64,000 nt of DNA, taken from NCBI RefSeq assembly GCF_009192765.1, contig NZ_VOHQ01000005.1:186001-250000 (forward strand), given 5' to 3'. Origin of the DNA: Agriterribacter humi (lineage in GTDB: Bacteria; Bacteroidota; Bacteroidia; Chitinophagales; Chitinophagaceae). The translations under genes and the position numbers were made by a program. Under the pieces are notes generated by a model. The model saw only the letters and a program-made list of their open reading frames with translations. It ran no database searches and was not told where the DNA came from. This document shows positions 1 through 7,521 of this stretch, in pieces (within the stretch, counting starts at the first letter, position 1; every line of letters begins with the position of its first letter).

Positions 1-437
1 GCCTCGAAAAGAATGATTGTCTGTCTGGCAACATTTCACCGGATAGCATTTTTCTCTGCGGGGCGCCTATTGAAGATCATCGAAAGTCCAAAAACGGAGA
101 AAGTGAAACTTTCTGGCAATATATTCCTGATAACGGAGTGTATGGAGTTCCCTATGGAACAATTGTGCCTAAAGGAAGCGAATTGGTATGGGTGGCAGGA
201 CGTTGTTTTTCTGCTACGCATGATGCCCATGCCTCATGCCGCTCGATGGCCCAAACGATGTGTATGGGACAAGCTGCGGGACTTGCCGCTGCGTTATCCA
301 TAGATGAAGATATGGCCGCTCATTCCTTAGATATTTCCAAATTACAATCAAAACTGTTACAGACAGGAGCCATCCTGGAGGTTCCTCAAACTTTGGCAGA
401 TACAAGCAGAAATGGTTGGAGATATAATTTTAGGTAG
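1..437 (+). CDS. FAD-dependent oxidoreductase, C-terminal part (5' end outside window)
   Basis: The reading frame is open from base 3 and ends at TAG 435-437, so only the last ~144 residues are here. The piece contains VYGVPYGTIVPKG, then WVAGRCFSATHDAHAS and QTMCMGQAAGLAAAL, which match the C-terminal FAD-binding segment of the FAD_oxidored family (PF12831), often found beside polysaccharide utilisation genes in Bacteroidetes. The conserved GR...A...R.M..C...GQAAG pattern places the isoalloxazine/ribityl contact region. The substrate cannot be told from this part. A start inside the window (138) would remove conserved sequence, so I treat the gene as running in from the left. A heptamer repeat array begins 18 nt after the stop. 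Confidence 0.8.
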   Translation, partial: LEKNDCLSGNISPDSIFLCGAPIEDHRKSKNGESETFWQYIPDNGVYGVPYGTIVPKGSELVWVAGRCFSATHDAHASCRSMAQTMCMGQAAGLAAALSIDEDMAAHSLDISKLQSKLLQTGAILEVPQTLADTSRNGWRYNFR

Positions 438-454
438 AGCAATCTTTGATAAGC

Positions 455-571
455 ATTCAGCGATCAGCCATCAGCATTCAGCCAGAAGCGATGGTTGAAA
501 GCCATAAGCAATCCAGTGCTATGTTAATCGTGAAACGTCAGAAGTCAAACGTGGAAATCTCACGTCTCACA
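455..571. repeat. Heptamer repeat array after the FAD oxidoreductase gene
   Basis: TCAGC recurs with exact 7-nt spacing at 457, 464, 471 and 478. A second block from 530 to 571 reads as six 7-nt units: four of the type GTGAAAC/GTCAAAC, then two of the type TCTCACG, which are close to the reverse complement of the first type. The two halves could pair as an imperfect hairpin. The array begins 18 nt after a stop codon and fills most of the gap before the next gene. Confidence 0.7.
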
Positions 572-609
572 ATTGTTTACGATGCAATAGTCTTAACTTA
601 ACATTAAAC

Positions 610-1569
610 ATGCAATCCACTAAGATCCCATTTGTGCGAACAGTTCTGGGAGACATTTCTCCTGCTGAAATGGGATTAACCTATTCGCACGAGCACATTG
701 TTATTGAGGAAAGTTATCCTACCCTGCAATATCCTTTGTTTCTGCTTAACGACGTAGATAAAATTTCGAAGGAATTAAAAAGCTTTTATGACGCAGGGGG
801 ACGAACGATGGTTGATACCATGCCCGCTGATTGTGGCCGTAATGTGCTCAAACTGGCTGAAGTTTCCCGCAGAACAGGTGTACATATTATAGCGCCTACC
901 GGCATTCATCTCGAAAAATATTATTTACCTAATCACTGGCGATATTCCTATACGGAAGAACAATTGACGCGGTTATTTATCGCTGATGTAATGATTGGAA
1001 TTGATGCCAATGATTATAACGGTCCTAATGTTGACCGCACCACGCATAAAGCCGGTATGATTAAGCTGGCCACCGGTGATGAAAAGATTACTGCCCACCA
1101 GGAAAAAATATTTCGTGCAGTAGTGAACACACACCTGGAAACCGGTGTACCTGTTTTAACCCATTCCAATTTTGGTAAACATGCCATTGACCAGGTGAAT
1201 ATATTTGAAAAGCTGGGCGCTCATTTAGCGCATGTGGTGATTTCACATGTTGATCGCTACGAGGATATTGGATACAACCGGGCATTACTTGAAACAGGGG
1301 TAAGAGTAGAATACGACAGTGCTTTCAGATGGAAAGAAAAAGAGAACTGGACCTATAAACTACTGCAAGCTTTATTGCCTGATTTTCCTGATCAGATAAC
1401 GATGGGAATGGATGCCGCTAAAAGCAGCTATTGGTTATCTTACGGTGGCAAGCCCGGATTGAATTTTTTGCTAACCACTTTTAAAGATGATCTGCAAAAG
1501 ATGGACTTAGTCCAGTATTATGAAAATATTTTTTTTAAAAACCCGGCGCAGTTGTATTCATTTTCTTAA
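610..1569 (+). CDS. Phosphotriesterase-family metal-dependent hydrolase
   Basis: 319 aa, amidohydrolase-superfamily TIM barrel of the phosphotriesterase-homology type. Visible metal ligands are HEH at residues 27-29 (strand 1), K152 (candidate carboxylated lysine), H185 in LTHSNF, H213 in ISHVDR and D268 in GMDAAK. This is the complete binuclear set of the family. No signal peptide is seen, so it should be cytoplasmic. Family members hydrolyse lactones, phosphoesters or sugar-derived lactones; the substrate here is unknown. Standing next to a flavin oxidoreductase and a sugar-oxidation-type cluster, a sugar lactonase role is possible but is inference. It converges with the DUF1080 gene. Confidence 0.8.
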   Translation: MQSTKIPFVRTVLGDISPAEMGLTYSHEHIVIEESYPTLQYPLFLLNDVDKISKELKSFYDAGGRTMVDTMPADCGRNVLKLAEVSRRTGVHIIAPTGIHLEKYYLPNHWRYSYTEEQLTRLFIADVMIGIDANDYNGPNVDRTTHKAGMIKLATGDEKITAHQEKIFRAVVNTHLETGVPVLTHSNFGKHAIDQVNIFEKLGAHLAHVVISHVDRYEDIGYNRALLETGVRVEYDSAFRWKEKENWTYKLLQALLPDFPDQITMGMDAAKSSYWLSYGGKPGLNFLLTTFKDDLQKMDLVQYYENIFFKNPAQLYSFS

Positions 1570-1636
1570 GGCATACATCTGCTATGCATATTTAAAGAGA
1601 AATTGTCTCAAAATATTCCTTTTTAGACCGGCCCCT

Positions 1637-2398
1637 CTACAACGCTCTTATCCAGATATTCCGAAAACTAACTTCACTCCCGTGACCTTGTAATTTGATA
1701 GCTGCTTTATCATGAAGCTCGTAGCGCGGAATACCGATATATTCTATCGTTCCCTGAATTTCAAAATGGTTCAGTGTTAATACTCCGTTATGCACTAAAG
1801 TAATATAGGCTGGTTTTTCAACACTACCGTTGTAGCGGAATCGGGGAGCTGTGTAATAAATGTCAAAAGTATTCCAATCACCCGGCTTGCTGGAAGCATT
1901 TGCCATAGGGATAACCTGTTTATAAATGCTTCCCATTTGTCCATTGGCATAGAGCGGCGTTTCATTATTATAAGAATCGAATATCTGTACCTCATAACGT
2001 TCCTGCATAAATACGCCACTATTACCGGCATTGTTGCGCTCAGTACTGTTTTTAGCATCTGCCGGAATTTTAAATTCAACATGTAACTGGCAATCACCAA
2101 ATTTTTGTTTGGTTTGAATATCGCCGGTTCCTGGCTTAAAAGTCATCACACCATCTTGCAATTTCCACAGGCAAGTACTCTTATCTTTTGACATTACCCA
2201 ATTATCAAGGTTTTTGCCATTGAATAGAACTATTGCATCGGATGGTGGTGCACTACCTATACCCGGAGTAACGATTTTAGGTAACGGGCCTACTACTTCC
2301 GTAGCTTCCGGTTTAGTATAATCTTTCTCAAAAATGTTCTGAGCTTTCGCCATAGAACAAAAACTTAATACAACCAGGGAAAACAATATTTTTTTCAT
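1637..2398 (-). CDS. DUF1080 (3-keto-disaccharide hydrolase-type) secreted protein
   Basis: The chosen start at 2398 gives a clean signal peptide (MKKILFSLVV...KAQ); an in-frame start 84 nt further out would put charged residues before it and run through a hairpin. The mature part has the PF06439 jelly-roll pattern: LFNGKNLDNWV, LQDGVMTF, then FGDCQLHVEFK, GNSGVFMQERYEVQI and a C-terminal ELHDKAAIKLQGHGSEVSFRNIWIR. The family includes hydrolases that cleave 3-keto glycosides and also sugar-binding homologues. It is the last gene of the SusC/SusD operon on this strand, 121 nt after susD, with a strong hairpin in the gap. A role in cleaving oxidised disaccharides made by the dehydrogenase-like protein at 7522-10398 is inferred. 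Confidence 0.8.
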   Translation of the reverse strand: MKKILFSLVVLSFCSMAKAQNIFEKDYTKPEATEVVGPLPKIVTPGIGSAPPSDAIVLFNGKNLDNWVMSKDKSTCLWKLQDGVMTFKPGTGDIQTKQKFGDCQLHVEFKIPADAKNSTERNNAGNSGVFMQERYEVQIFDSYNNETPLYANGQMGSIYKQVIPMANASSKPGDWNTFDIYYTAPRFRYNGSVEKPAYITLVHNGVLTLNHFEIQGTIEYIGIPRYELHDKAAIKLQGHGSEVSFRNIWIRAL

Positions 2399-2431
2399 AA
2401 AAATTTTTGATAACCGTAAAGATTGGGTAAG

Positions 2432-2459
2432 TAAACCCGGGTCTTTCAACCCGGGTTTA
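2432..2459 (-). terminator. Strong 11-bp hairpin between susD and the DUF1080 gene
   Basis: TAAACCCGGGT at 2432-2442 pairs perfectly with 2449-2459 around a 6-nt loop. There is no U-tract on either side, so it is not a textbook rho-independent terminator. It lies between two co-directional genes of one cluster, so partial termination or 3'-end protection of the susCD transcript is the likely role. Confidence 0.55.
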
Positions 2460-2519
2460 TAATAAAACCAGCCTGCATACACTGGCGTTACGTTGCTCCG
2501 ATTATGTCTTTCAACAAAA

Positions 2520-4262
2520 CTAATATCCGGGATTTTGTGTCAATTTCGGATTTTTTTCCATAATGCTCAAAGGAATCGGAAGCCGATAATTTTTATCATT
2601 GGTTATAATATAAGATTGAGGCACAACATTAAAATACTCATAACTGATTTGATTGGTTACCGTATTCAAAGAAGGCTCAACTCCCCTGACAAAACCTTGC
2701 AGCTTATTGCCTATTTTCCATCTTGTAATATCTGTATATCGCTTATCTTCAAATGCAAGCTCAATTCTTCTTTCAGTACGGATAATTTCGCGCATTTGCT
2801 CCTTGCTCACAACACCATACGTATCCTGGATCGTAGGAATATTTACATCGGCTCTTGTTCTTATTTGATTAATGGCATCTAACACAGACTGATCGGGGCC
2901 AACGGCTTCGTTTTGTGCTTCAGCATAGCCCAGGAGTACATCAGCATAACGGATCAATGGCCAATCTCCCAAATTTTTCTTTCCCTTAGGACGTTCCAAT
3001 AGCCCATTGATTCTTTCGTCATACGTTTTGCGGATATAATATCCTGTAGGGGTAACCCATGATGTACGGGCCCGATCAACAGCATTGTAAGGGTCTCCTT
3101 TCCTGGTGTAAATAAAACCGTCTCTAAATGGCGCCCCGTCGTAAATAATAGATTCATAAAACCTGGGTTCACGGTTTTCATAGGGATGAGCTGCGTCATA
3201 AAGTGGAGACTCTGTAATGGTTTTTCCGTCTTTCATACGGTAGGCATCTACCAAATCCTGGGTAGGCGCGGATTCAACAATAGAATAATTTACAACGCCA
3301 AATGGCTCTATTATAGCATTAGCAGGACCATAGAGATCTTCCAAAAAACGAGTATCCTGGTCTTCATTGGCAAGAGGATATCTTATGACGTAGGGCAAAA
3401 TCATTTCAGCATTGTGATTATTATCTTCAACGAACAATCCGTGGTAATAATCCGTTAGTTGGTATTTTGCCATATCCATAACCTGCTTGTAACTGGCAGC
3501 GGCTTTTGCCCATAGCTCAGTATTACCATCAGGATTGCTTAACGGACTTGCTGCAAGAAGCTCGACATAGCCTTTCAATGCGAGTGCAGCCCCTTTTGTT
3601 ATCCTGCCCCATTCCGGTTGATCCACAGGAAGTGAGTCGGCTGCTTCCTGGCAGTCTCTGCTTATAAAAGCAGCGGTTTCCTGCGCAGTTGCCCTTTCCC
3701 GGAATATCGCATCTCCCTGGGTTTTTTGATCTAAAGGCTCTTCAATAATAGGAAGACCTCCAAAATATTTGAATGTGGTCATATAAAACCACGCCCGCAG
3801 AAACTTGGCTTCAGCTATCCGCCCGGTTTTATACTCGCTGGTTAACGCTTCAGATTGTCTTACCTTTTGTATAAACACGTTACATTTCCGGATATAAGAA
3901 AAGTTCGCATCCCAGGCCCAATCATTTACAGCATCATATCTTTTGATAGTGAATAAAGTATTACTTGGAGACATTGAACCACTGCGAACAATTTCCGCCT
4001 GGCCTTGCCAGGTTTGGACATTCATGCAATTGTCTGTCCAGCTTTCGCTCCACCAACCGGTAGTTCTATACGGTGGTAAAAAACCATAGATATCGTTTAA
4101 AAATAAGTCTGCTACTGAAGGTTTATCCCAAACTGCATCTTCACTCACACGGTCTTGCGGTTCAATATCTAACCATTTTTCTTTACACGATGAAAAGGTT
4201 AAAATAACGGTTGTTAAAACCATAATAAGACTATAGTGTATTGCTCTTTTTATATTTTTCAT
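2520..4262 (-). CDS. SusD/RagB-family outer-membrane glycan-binding lipoprotein
   Basis: 580 aa. The N-terminus has a lipoprotein signal ending in LTFSSC, with Cys26 as the lipid anchor, followed by EKWLDIEPQDRVSEDAVW, the usual SusD start. TPR-type helices follow (NVFIQKVRQSE, GRIAEAKFLRAWFYMTTFKYFGGLPII), with the typical C-terminal EIIRTERRIELAFEDKRYTDITRWKIG. It should sit at the cell surface as the lid of the SusC channel encoded 11 nt upstream. The length is normal for the family. The ligand cannot be read from the sequence; the operon context suggests a disaccharide or oligosaccharide that is then oxidised. Confidence 0.95.
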   Translation of the reverse strand: MKNIKRAIHYSLIMVLTTVILTFSSCKEKWLDIEPQDRVSEDAVWDKPSVADLFLNDIYGFLPPYRTTGWWSESWTDNCMNVQTWQGQAEIVRSGSMSPSNTLFTIKRYDAVNDWAWDANFSYIRKCNVFIQKVRQSEALTSEYKTGRIAEAKFLRAWFYMTTFKYFGGLPIIEEPLDQKTQGDAIFRERATAQETAAFISRDCQEAADSLPVDQPEWGRITKGAALALKGYVELLAASPLSNPDGNTELWAKAAASYKQVMDMAKYQLTDYYHGLFVEDNNHNAEMILPYVIRYPLANEDQDTRFLEDLYGPANAIIEPFGVVNYSIVESAPTQDLVDAYRMKDGKTITESPLYDAAHPYENREPRFYESIIYDGAPFRDGFIYTRKGDPYNAVDRARTSWVTPTGYYIRKTYDERINGLLERPKGKKNLGDWPLIRYADVLLGYAEAQNEAVGPDQSVLDAINQIRTRADVNIPTIQDTYGVVSKEQMREIIRTERRIELAFEDKRYTDITRWKIGNKLQGFVRGVEPSLNTVTNQISYEYFNVVPQSYIITNDKNYRLPIPLSIMEKNPKLTQNPGY

Positions 4263-4273
4263 TGTTGCTGTAT

Positions 4274-7200
4274 TTAGAATGATAGACTAACACCGAAAGA
4301 AACAGATTTTTGGTTGGCAAATCTGTAAGCACCTCCCGCTGCGGATTCAGGATCCGAGTTAAGGTATTCAGCCGTCCAGGTAAACAAATTTTGACCAGAA
4401 ACATAAAACCTTGCAGACCCCACTCTGATTTTTTTCAATAAACCGGCAGGGATGGTGTATCCAACATTAAAACCCTTCAATCGTATATAGGTATTATTTC
4501 TCATTGTATGCGTTGAGGTACGGAAATTATTAGCTGAACTGAGGTAAGACCACCTGGGAAATTTTGCATTGGGCGTTTGTGGGGTCCAGTGATCCAAGGC
4601 TTCAACCTGGGTATTCCCATTGGAATTGCCAGGTGCTCCGCCACCTGCTGCTCCCGGTCTGTTAACACTCATTAAGGTAGCTCCCTGGATCAATGCACTG
4701 ATATCAAAACCTTTCCATGAAACGGCCAGATTTAAGCCGAATATACTCTCAGGAAAATTCGGGTATCCTATCTTTTTTTCATCAGTGGCATCAACTATGC
4801 CATCTTTATTGAGATCTGCATACTTTACATCGCCGACTGTGTAGGTGCCAAAATTTTGTACTGGCGAGTTATCCACTTCTTCCTGCGTCTGAAAGTATCC
4901 CAGGGCTACCAAACCATACTGTGCCCCCAATTGATTACCTGTACGTCGCCGGTTAGGATCGTTATAAGTTGCCGGGTTTTCGAAAATTCTAAGCAGTTTA
5001 TTTCTGGCAAAAGAAAAATTAGCATTGATATCAAAGGTAATCCCATTGGCAAAATTTTTTCTTGTGCCTGCTGTCAACTCAAACCCCCGGTTTGACATTT
5101 TCCCTGCATTTTCCTGAGGTAGGGTAATTCCGTATTCTGCAGGAATAGTAACATCAGGATTAAGCAACATATTATCGCGGATCTGGTAGAAATAATCAGC
5201 ACTAAAGGATAATAAACCATTCCATAAAACAACGTCAACACCAATATTGGTTTGCTTTTGTTTTTCCCAGGTAATAGAAGGATTGGCAGGAGATCTTTCA
5301 TACAATCCAGTACCTAACTGACCACCCAGTCTATAAATTTCGTTAGATATGCCATATGTACTCAGATATTGATAAGGATCACCGGCAAGGTTCCCGGATT
5401 GTCCCCATGAGCCACGGAGCTTTAATTCGTTGATCCAGGCATATTTATTTTTAATAAACTTTTCCTGCCCAATTCTCCATCCTGCAGAAACAGCAGGGAA
5501 ATAACCAGTCCTGAATCCGGGAGCAAAGTAATAATGCTGATCCCGCCGGCCGGAAAAACCAATCATATATTTGTCCTGGTATCTGTAATCTAATTTAGCA
5601 ACTAGCCCAAATTGACGGGCTTGGGTTGCAGTACCACCATTACCTATATCAGTCTGCACTGAACTACCCATGTCAAGAGTGGGAATCAGGATACTATAAT
5701 TCTTTTTGGTCGCGTAAAAACTCTTGGTGTTCAGATCACGTGCCTCAGTCACAAATAATGCGGTGATCGCATGTTCACCAAAAATGCGGTCATAATTTAG
5801 AAAACCCTGGGCGGTAATGGTATTGGATCTCAAATAGTTTTGTGCAAAGCCTGGTTTTGATGTGGGTAGTCTTTTGGTGTACACAGCAGGTGTTACTGTA
5901 TTGTCAACGTCCCAGTAAATAGGATCGGTATTCCATGCTTCGCCAAATGTATTATTGGTTCCATAGTTAAAAACGCCCTTAATACTTAGGCCTTTTAGCG
6001 GTAGTTTTTGTTCAAGACCCACGCTATAAAGGGTGTTATCTGCTTTATTGGTACTTTGTCCCGAAGTATATATACGACCAGCAGGATTGAAATCAAACCT
6101 GCCTCTTGCCCAAAATCCGTCCGTGTTAGGATACCATATCGCGTCATCAGGAGCGATTTCATACATTCGTCCATAAATCCCAAACACATCTGTTATTTGA
6201 CTGCCGAATGAAGGCCATTTCCTGATACCCCGGTCCATCCTTACCCCTAAAGAAACTTTCAATGACTTGTTCAGATCAGCATCAAGGTTGAGCACCCCGT
6301 AATATCTCTGAAAATTTTCAGTGGGGATCATTGACGCCTGGTTAAAGTATCCGAGGCTTCCGTAATAAGTAATGTTTTCCGAACCGCCTCTGATCGAAAA
6401 ATTTTGATTGCTGATCGGGTAATCATGCCTGATAACATCGTGCAGGTTATTGCTGTTAAAATATTTATCGTAATTACCGGTAGGATCTCCTACAGATACC
6501 TTGCGGTATTCTTCGAGTTCACTTTCCGACCAGGGAACATTGGTATCGTTAGGATGATCATTTAAATAAATTTCATTTTGCATCAATGCCTGCTGGTACG
6601 AATTGAGGGTCTTCGTTAAATAAACAGGGTTTTGAAATCCCAAATTGGCATTATAAGAAAGTTTTGCACCCCCCTTAACCCCTTTCTTTGTTGTAATTAA
6701 AATTACGCCATTGGCGGCGGCCAATCCGTAAGGAGCAGCAGCAGCAGCATCTTTTAAAACAGATATGTCTTCGATATCTTCAGAATTTACGCTACTCATT
6801 TGCCCCGGAATCCCATCAATGATGATCAGGGGGGCTGAATTTCCAATGGTATTTTGACCCCTGATCCGGATAGTAGTTTCATCAAGACCCGATTCTCCGC
6901 TGGTTTGGTAGGATAAAATTCCTGTAACTCTACCAGATAATTTATTAGCGATATTCGGTACAGCTTCAATTAATTTATCGCCTTTTATCGCACTGATCGA
7001 AGATGTTAATGTTGCTTTCCTGGTTTTATTGCCATATCCCACCACTACAACCCCTGCTAACCCGGTACCATTTTCTTCCATAGTTACATCAAATGCATTT
7101 TGATTTCCTACAACAACAGACTTCTCAGTAAACCCAACATAAGTAAATACTAAAACAGATTGGCTACCAGGAACCTCGAGGGAAAATCTTCCATTCACAT

Positions 7201-7414
7201 CCGTCATAGTTCCAATTTGCGAGTTTTTCACTTTTATACTTACAGATGCAAGCGGTTCCTGTCCGGAAGTTTTGACTACTCCGGAAACTTTTACCGACTG
7301 GGCACTTAAAGTGCCGGCTGAAAACAGCAATAGAAGCGCAGGGATCAAAAAGGAATACCTCCCTGGTTTCCAGAGATCGCAGAATGCTTTAAATAATCTG
7401 AGCTTTTTGTGCAT
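4274..7414 (-). CDS. SusC/RagA-family TonB-dependent glycan importer
   Basis: About 1046 aa from the Met at 7414, which precedes a positively charged stretch and a hydrophobic signal ending in AQSVKVSG; a start 51 nt upstream is also open. Order of domains: signal peptide, carboxypeptidase-D-like regulatory domain (SGVVKTSGQEPL... to DVTMEENG), TonB box/plug (GVVVVGYGNKTRKA, LIIIDGIPG, DISVLKDAAAAA.YG, GVILITTKKG), then a 22-strand barrel ending in SVSFGVSLSF. There is no N-terminal STN domain, so it is not regulated by a sigma/anti-sigma pair and none is nearby. It pairs with the SusD lipoprotein 11 nt downstream. Confidence 0.95.
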   Translation of the reverse strand: MHKKLRLFKAFCDLWKPGRYSFLIPALLLLFSAGTLSAQSVKVSGVVKTSGQEPLASVSIKVKNSQIGTMTDVNGRFSLEVPGSQSVLVFTYVGFTEKSVVVGNQNAFDVTMEENGTGLAGVVVVGYGNKTRKATLTSSISAIKGDKLIEAVPNIANKLSGRVTGILSYQTSGESGLDETTIRIRGQNTIGNSAPLIIIDGIPGQMSSVNSEDIEDISVLKDAAAAAPYGLAAANGVILITTKKGVKGGAKLSYNANLGFQNPVYLTKTLNSYQQALMQNEIYLNDHPNDTNVPWSESELEEYRKVSVGDPTGNYDKYFNSNNLHDVIRHDYPISNQNFSIRGGSENITYYGSLGYFNQASMIPTENFQRYYGVLNLDADLNKSLKVSLGVRMDRGIRKWPSFGSQITDVFGIYGRMYEIAPDDAIWYPNTDGFWARGRFDFNPAGRIYTSGQSTNKADNTLYSVGLEQKLPLKGLSIKGVFNYGTNNTFGEAWNTDPIYWDVDNTVTPAVYTKRLPTSKPGFAQNYLRSNTITAQGFLNYDRIFGEHAITALFVTEARDLNTKSFYATKKNYSILIPTLDMGSSVQTDIGNGGTATQARQFGLVAKLDYRYQDKYMIGFSGRRDQHYYFAPGFRTGYFPAVSAGWRIGQEKFIKNKYAWINELKLRGSWGQSGNLAGDPYQYLSTYGISNEIYRLGGQLGTGLYERSPANPSITWEKQKQTNIGVDVVLWNGLLSFSADYFYQIRDNMLLNPDVTIPAEYGITLPQENAGKMSNRGFELTAGTRKNFANGITFDINANFSFARNKLLRIFENPATYNDPNRRRTGNQLGAQYGLVALGYFQTQEEVDNSPVQNFGTYTVGDVKYADLNKDGIVDATDEKKIGYPNFPESIFGLNLAVSWKGFDISALIQGATLMSVNRPGAAGGGAPGNSNGNTQVEALDHWTPQTPNAKFPRWSYLSSANNFRTSTHTMRNNTYIRLKGFNVGYTIPAGLLKKIRVGSARFYVSGQNLFTWTAEYLNSDPESAAGGAYRFANQKSVSFGVSLSF

Positions 7415-7521
7415 GATCGTTAGTTTAGTTATTAAATATTTGTTTTTCTGTTTTATGGTTGACACTCAATATAGATGTTTAAAATCCAACTAATTGCAAC
7501 CTGTATAATCCTTCTGTCTTG

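Noticed and set aside
2399-2482. Upstream in-frame start of the first DUF1080 gene
   Set aside because: It would translate the 11-bp hairpin and put a non-signal stretch ahead of the signal peptide.
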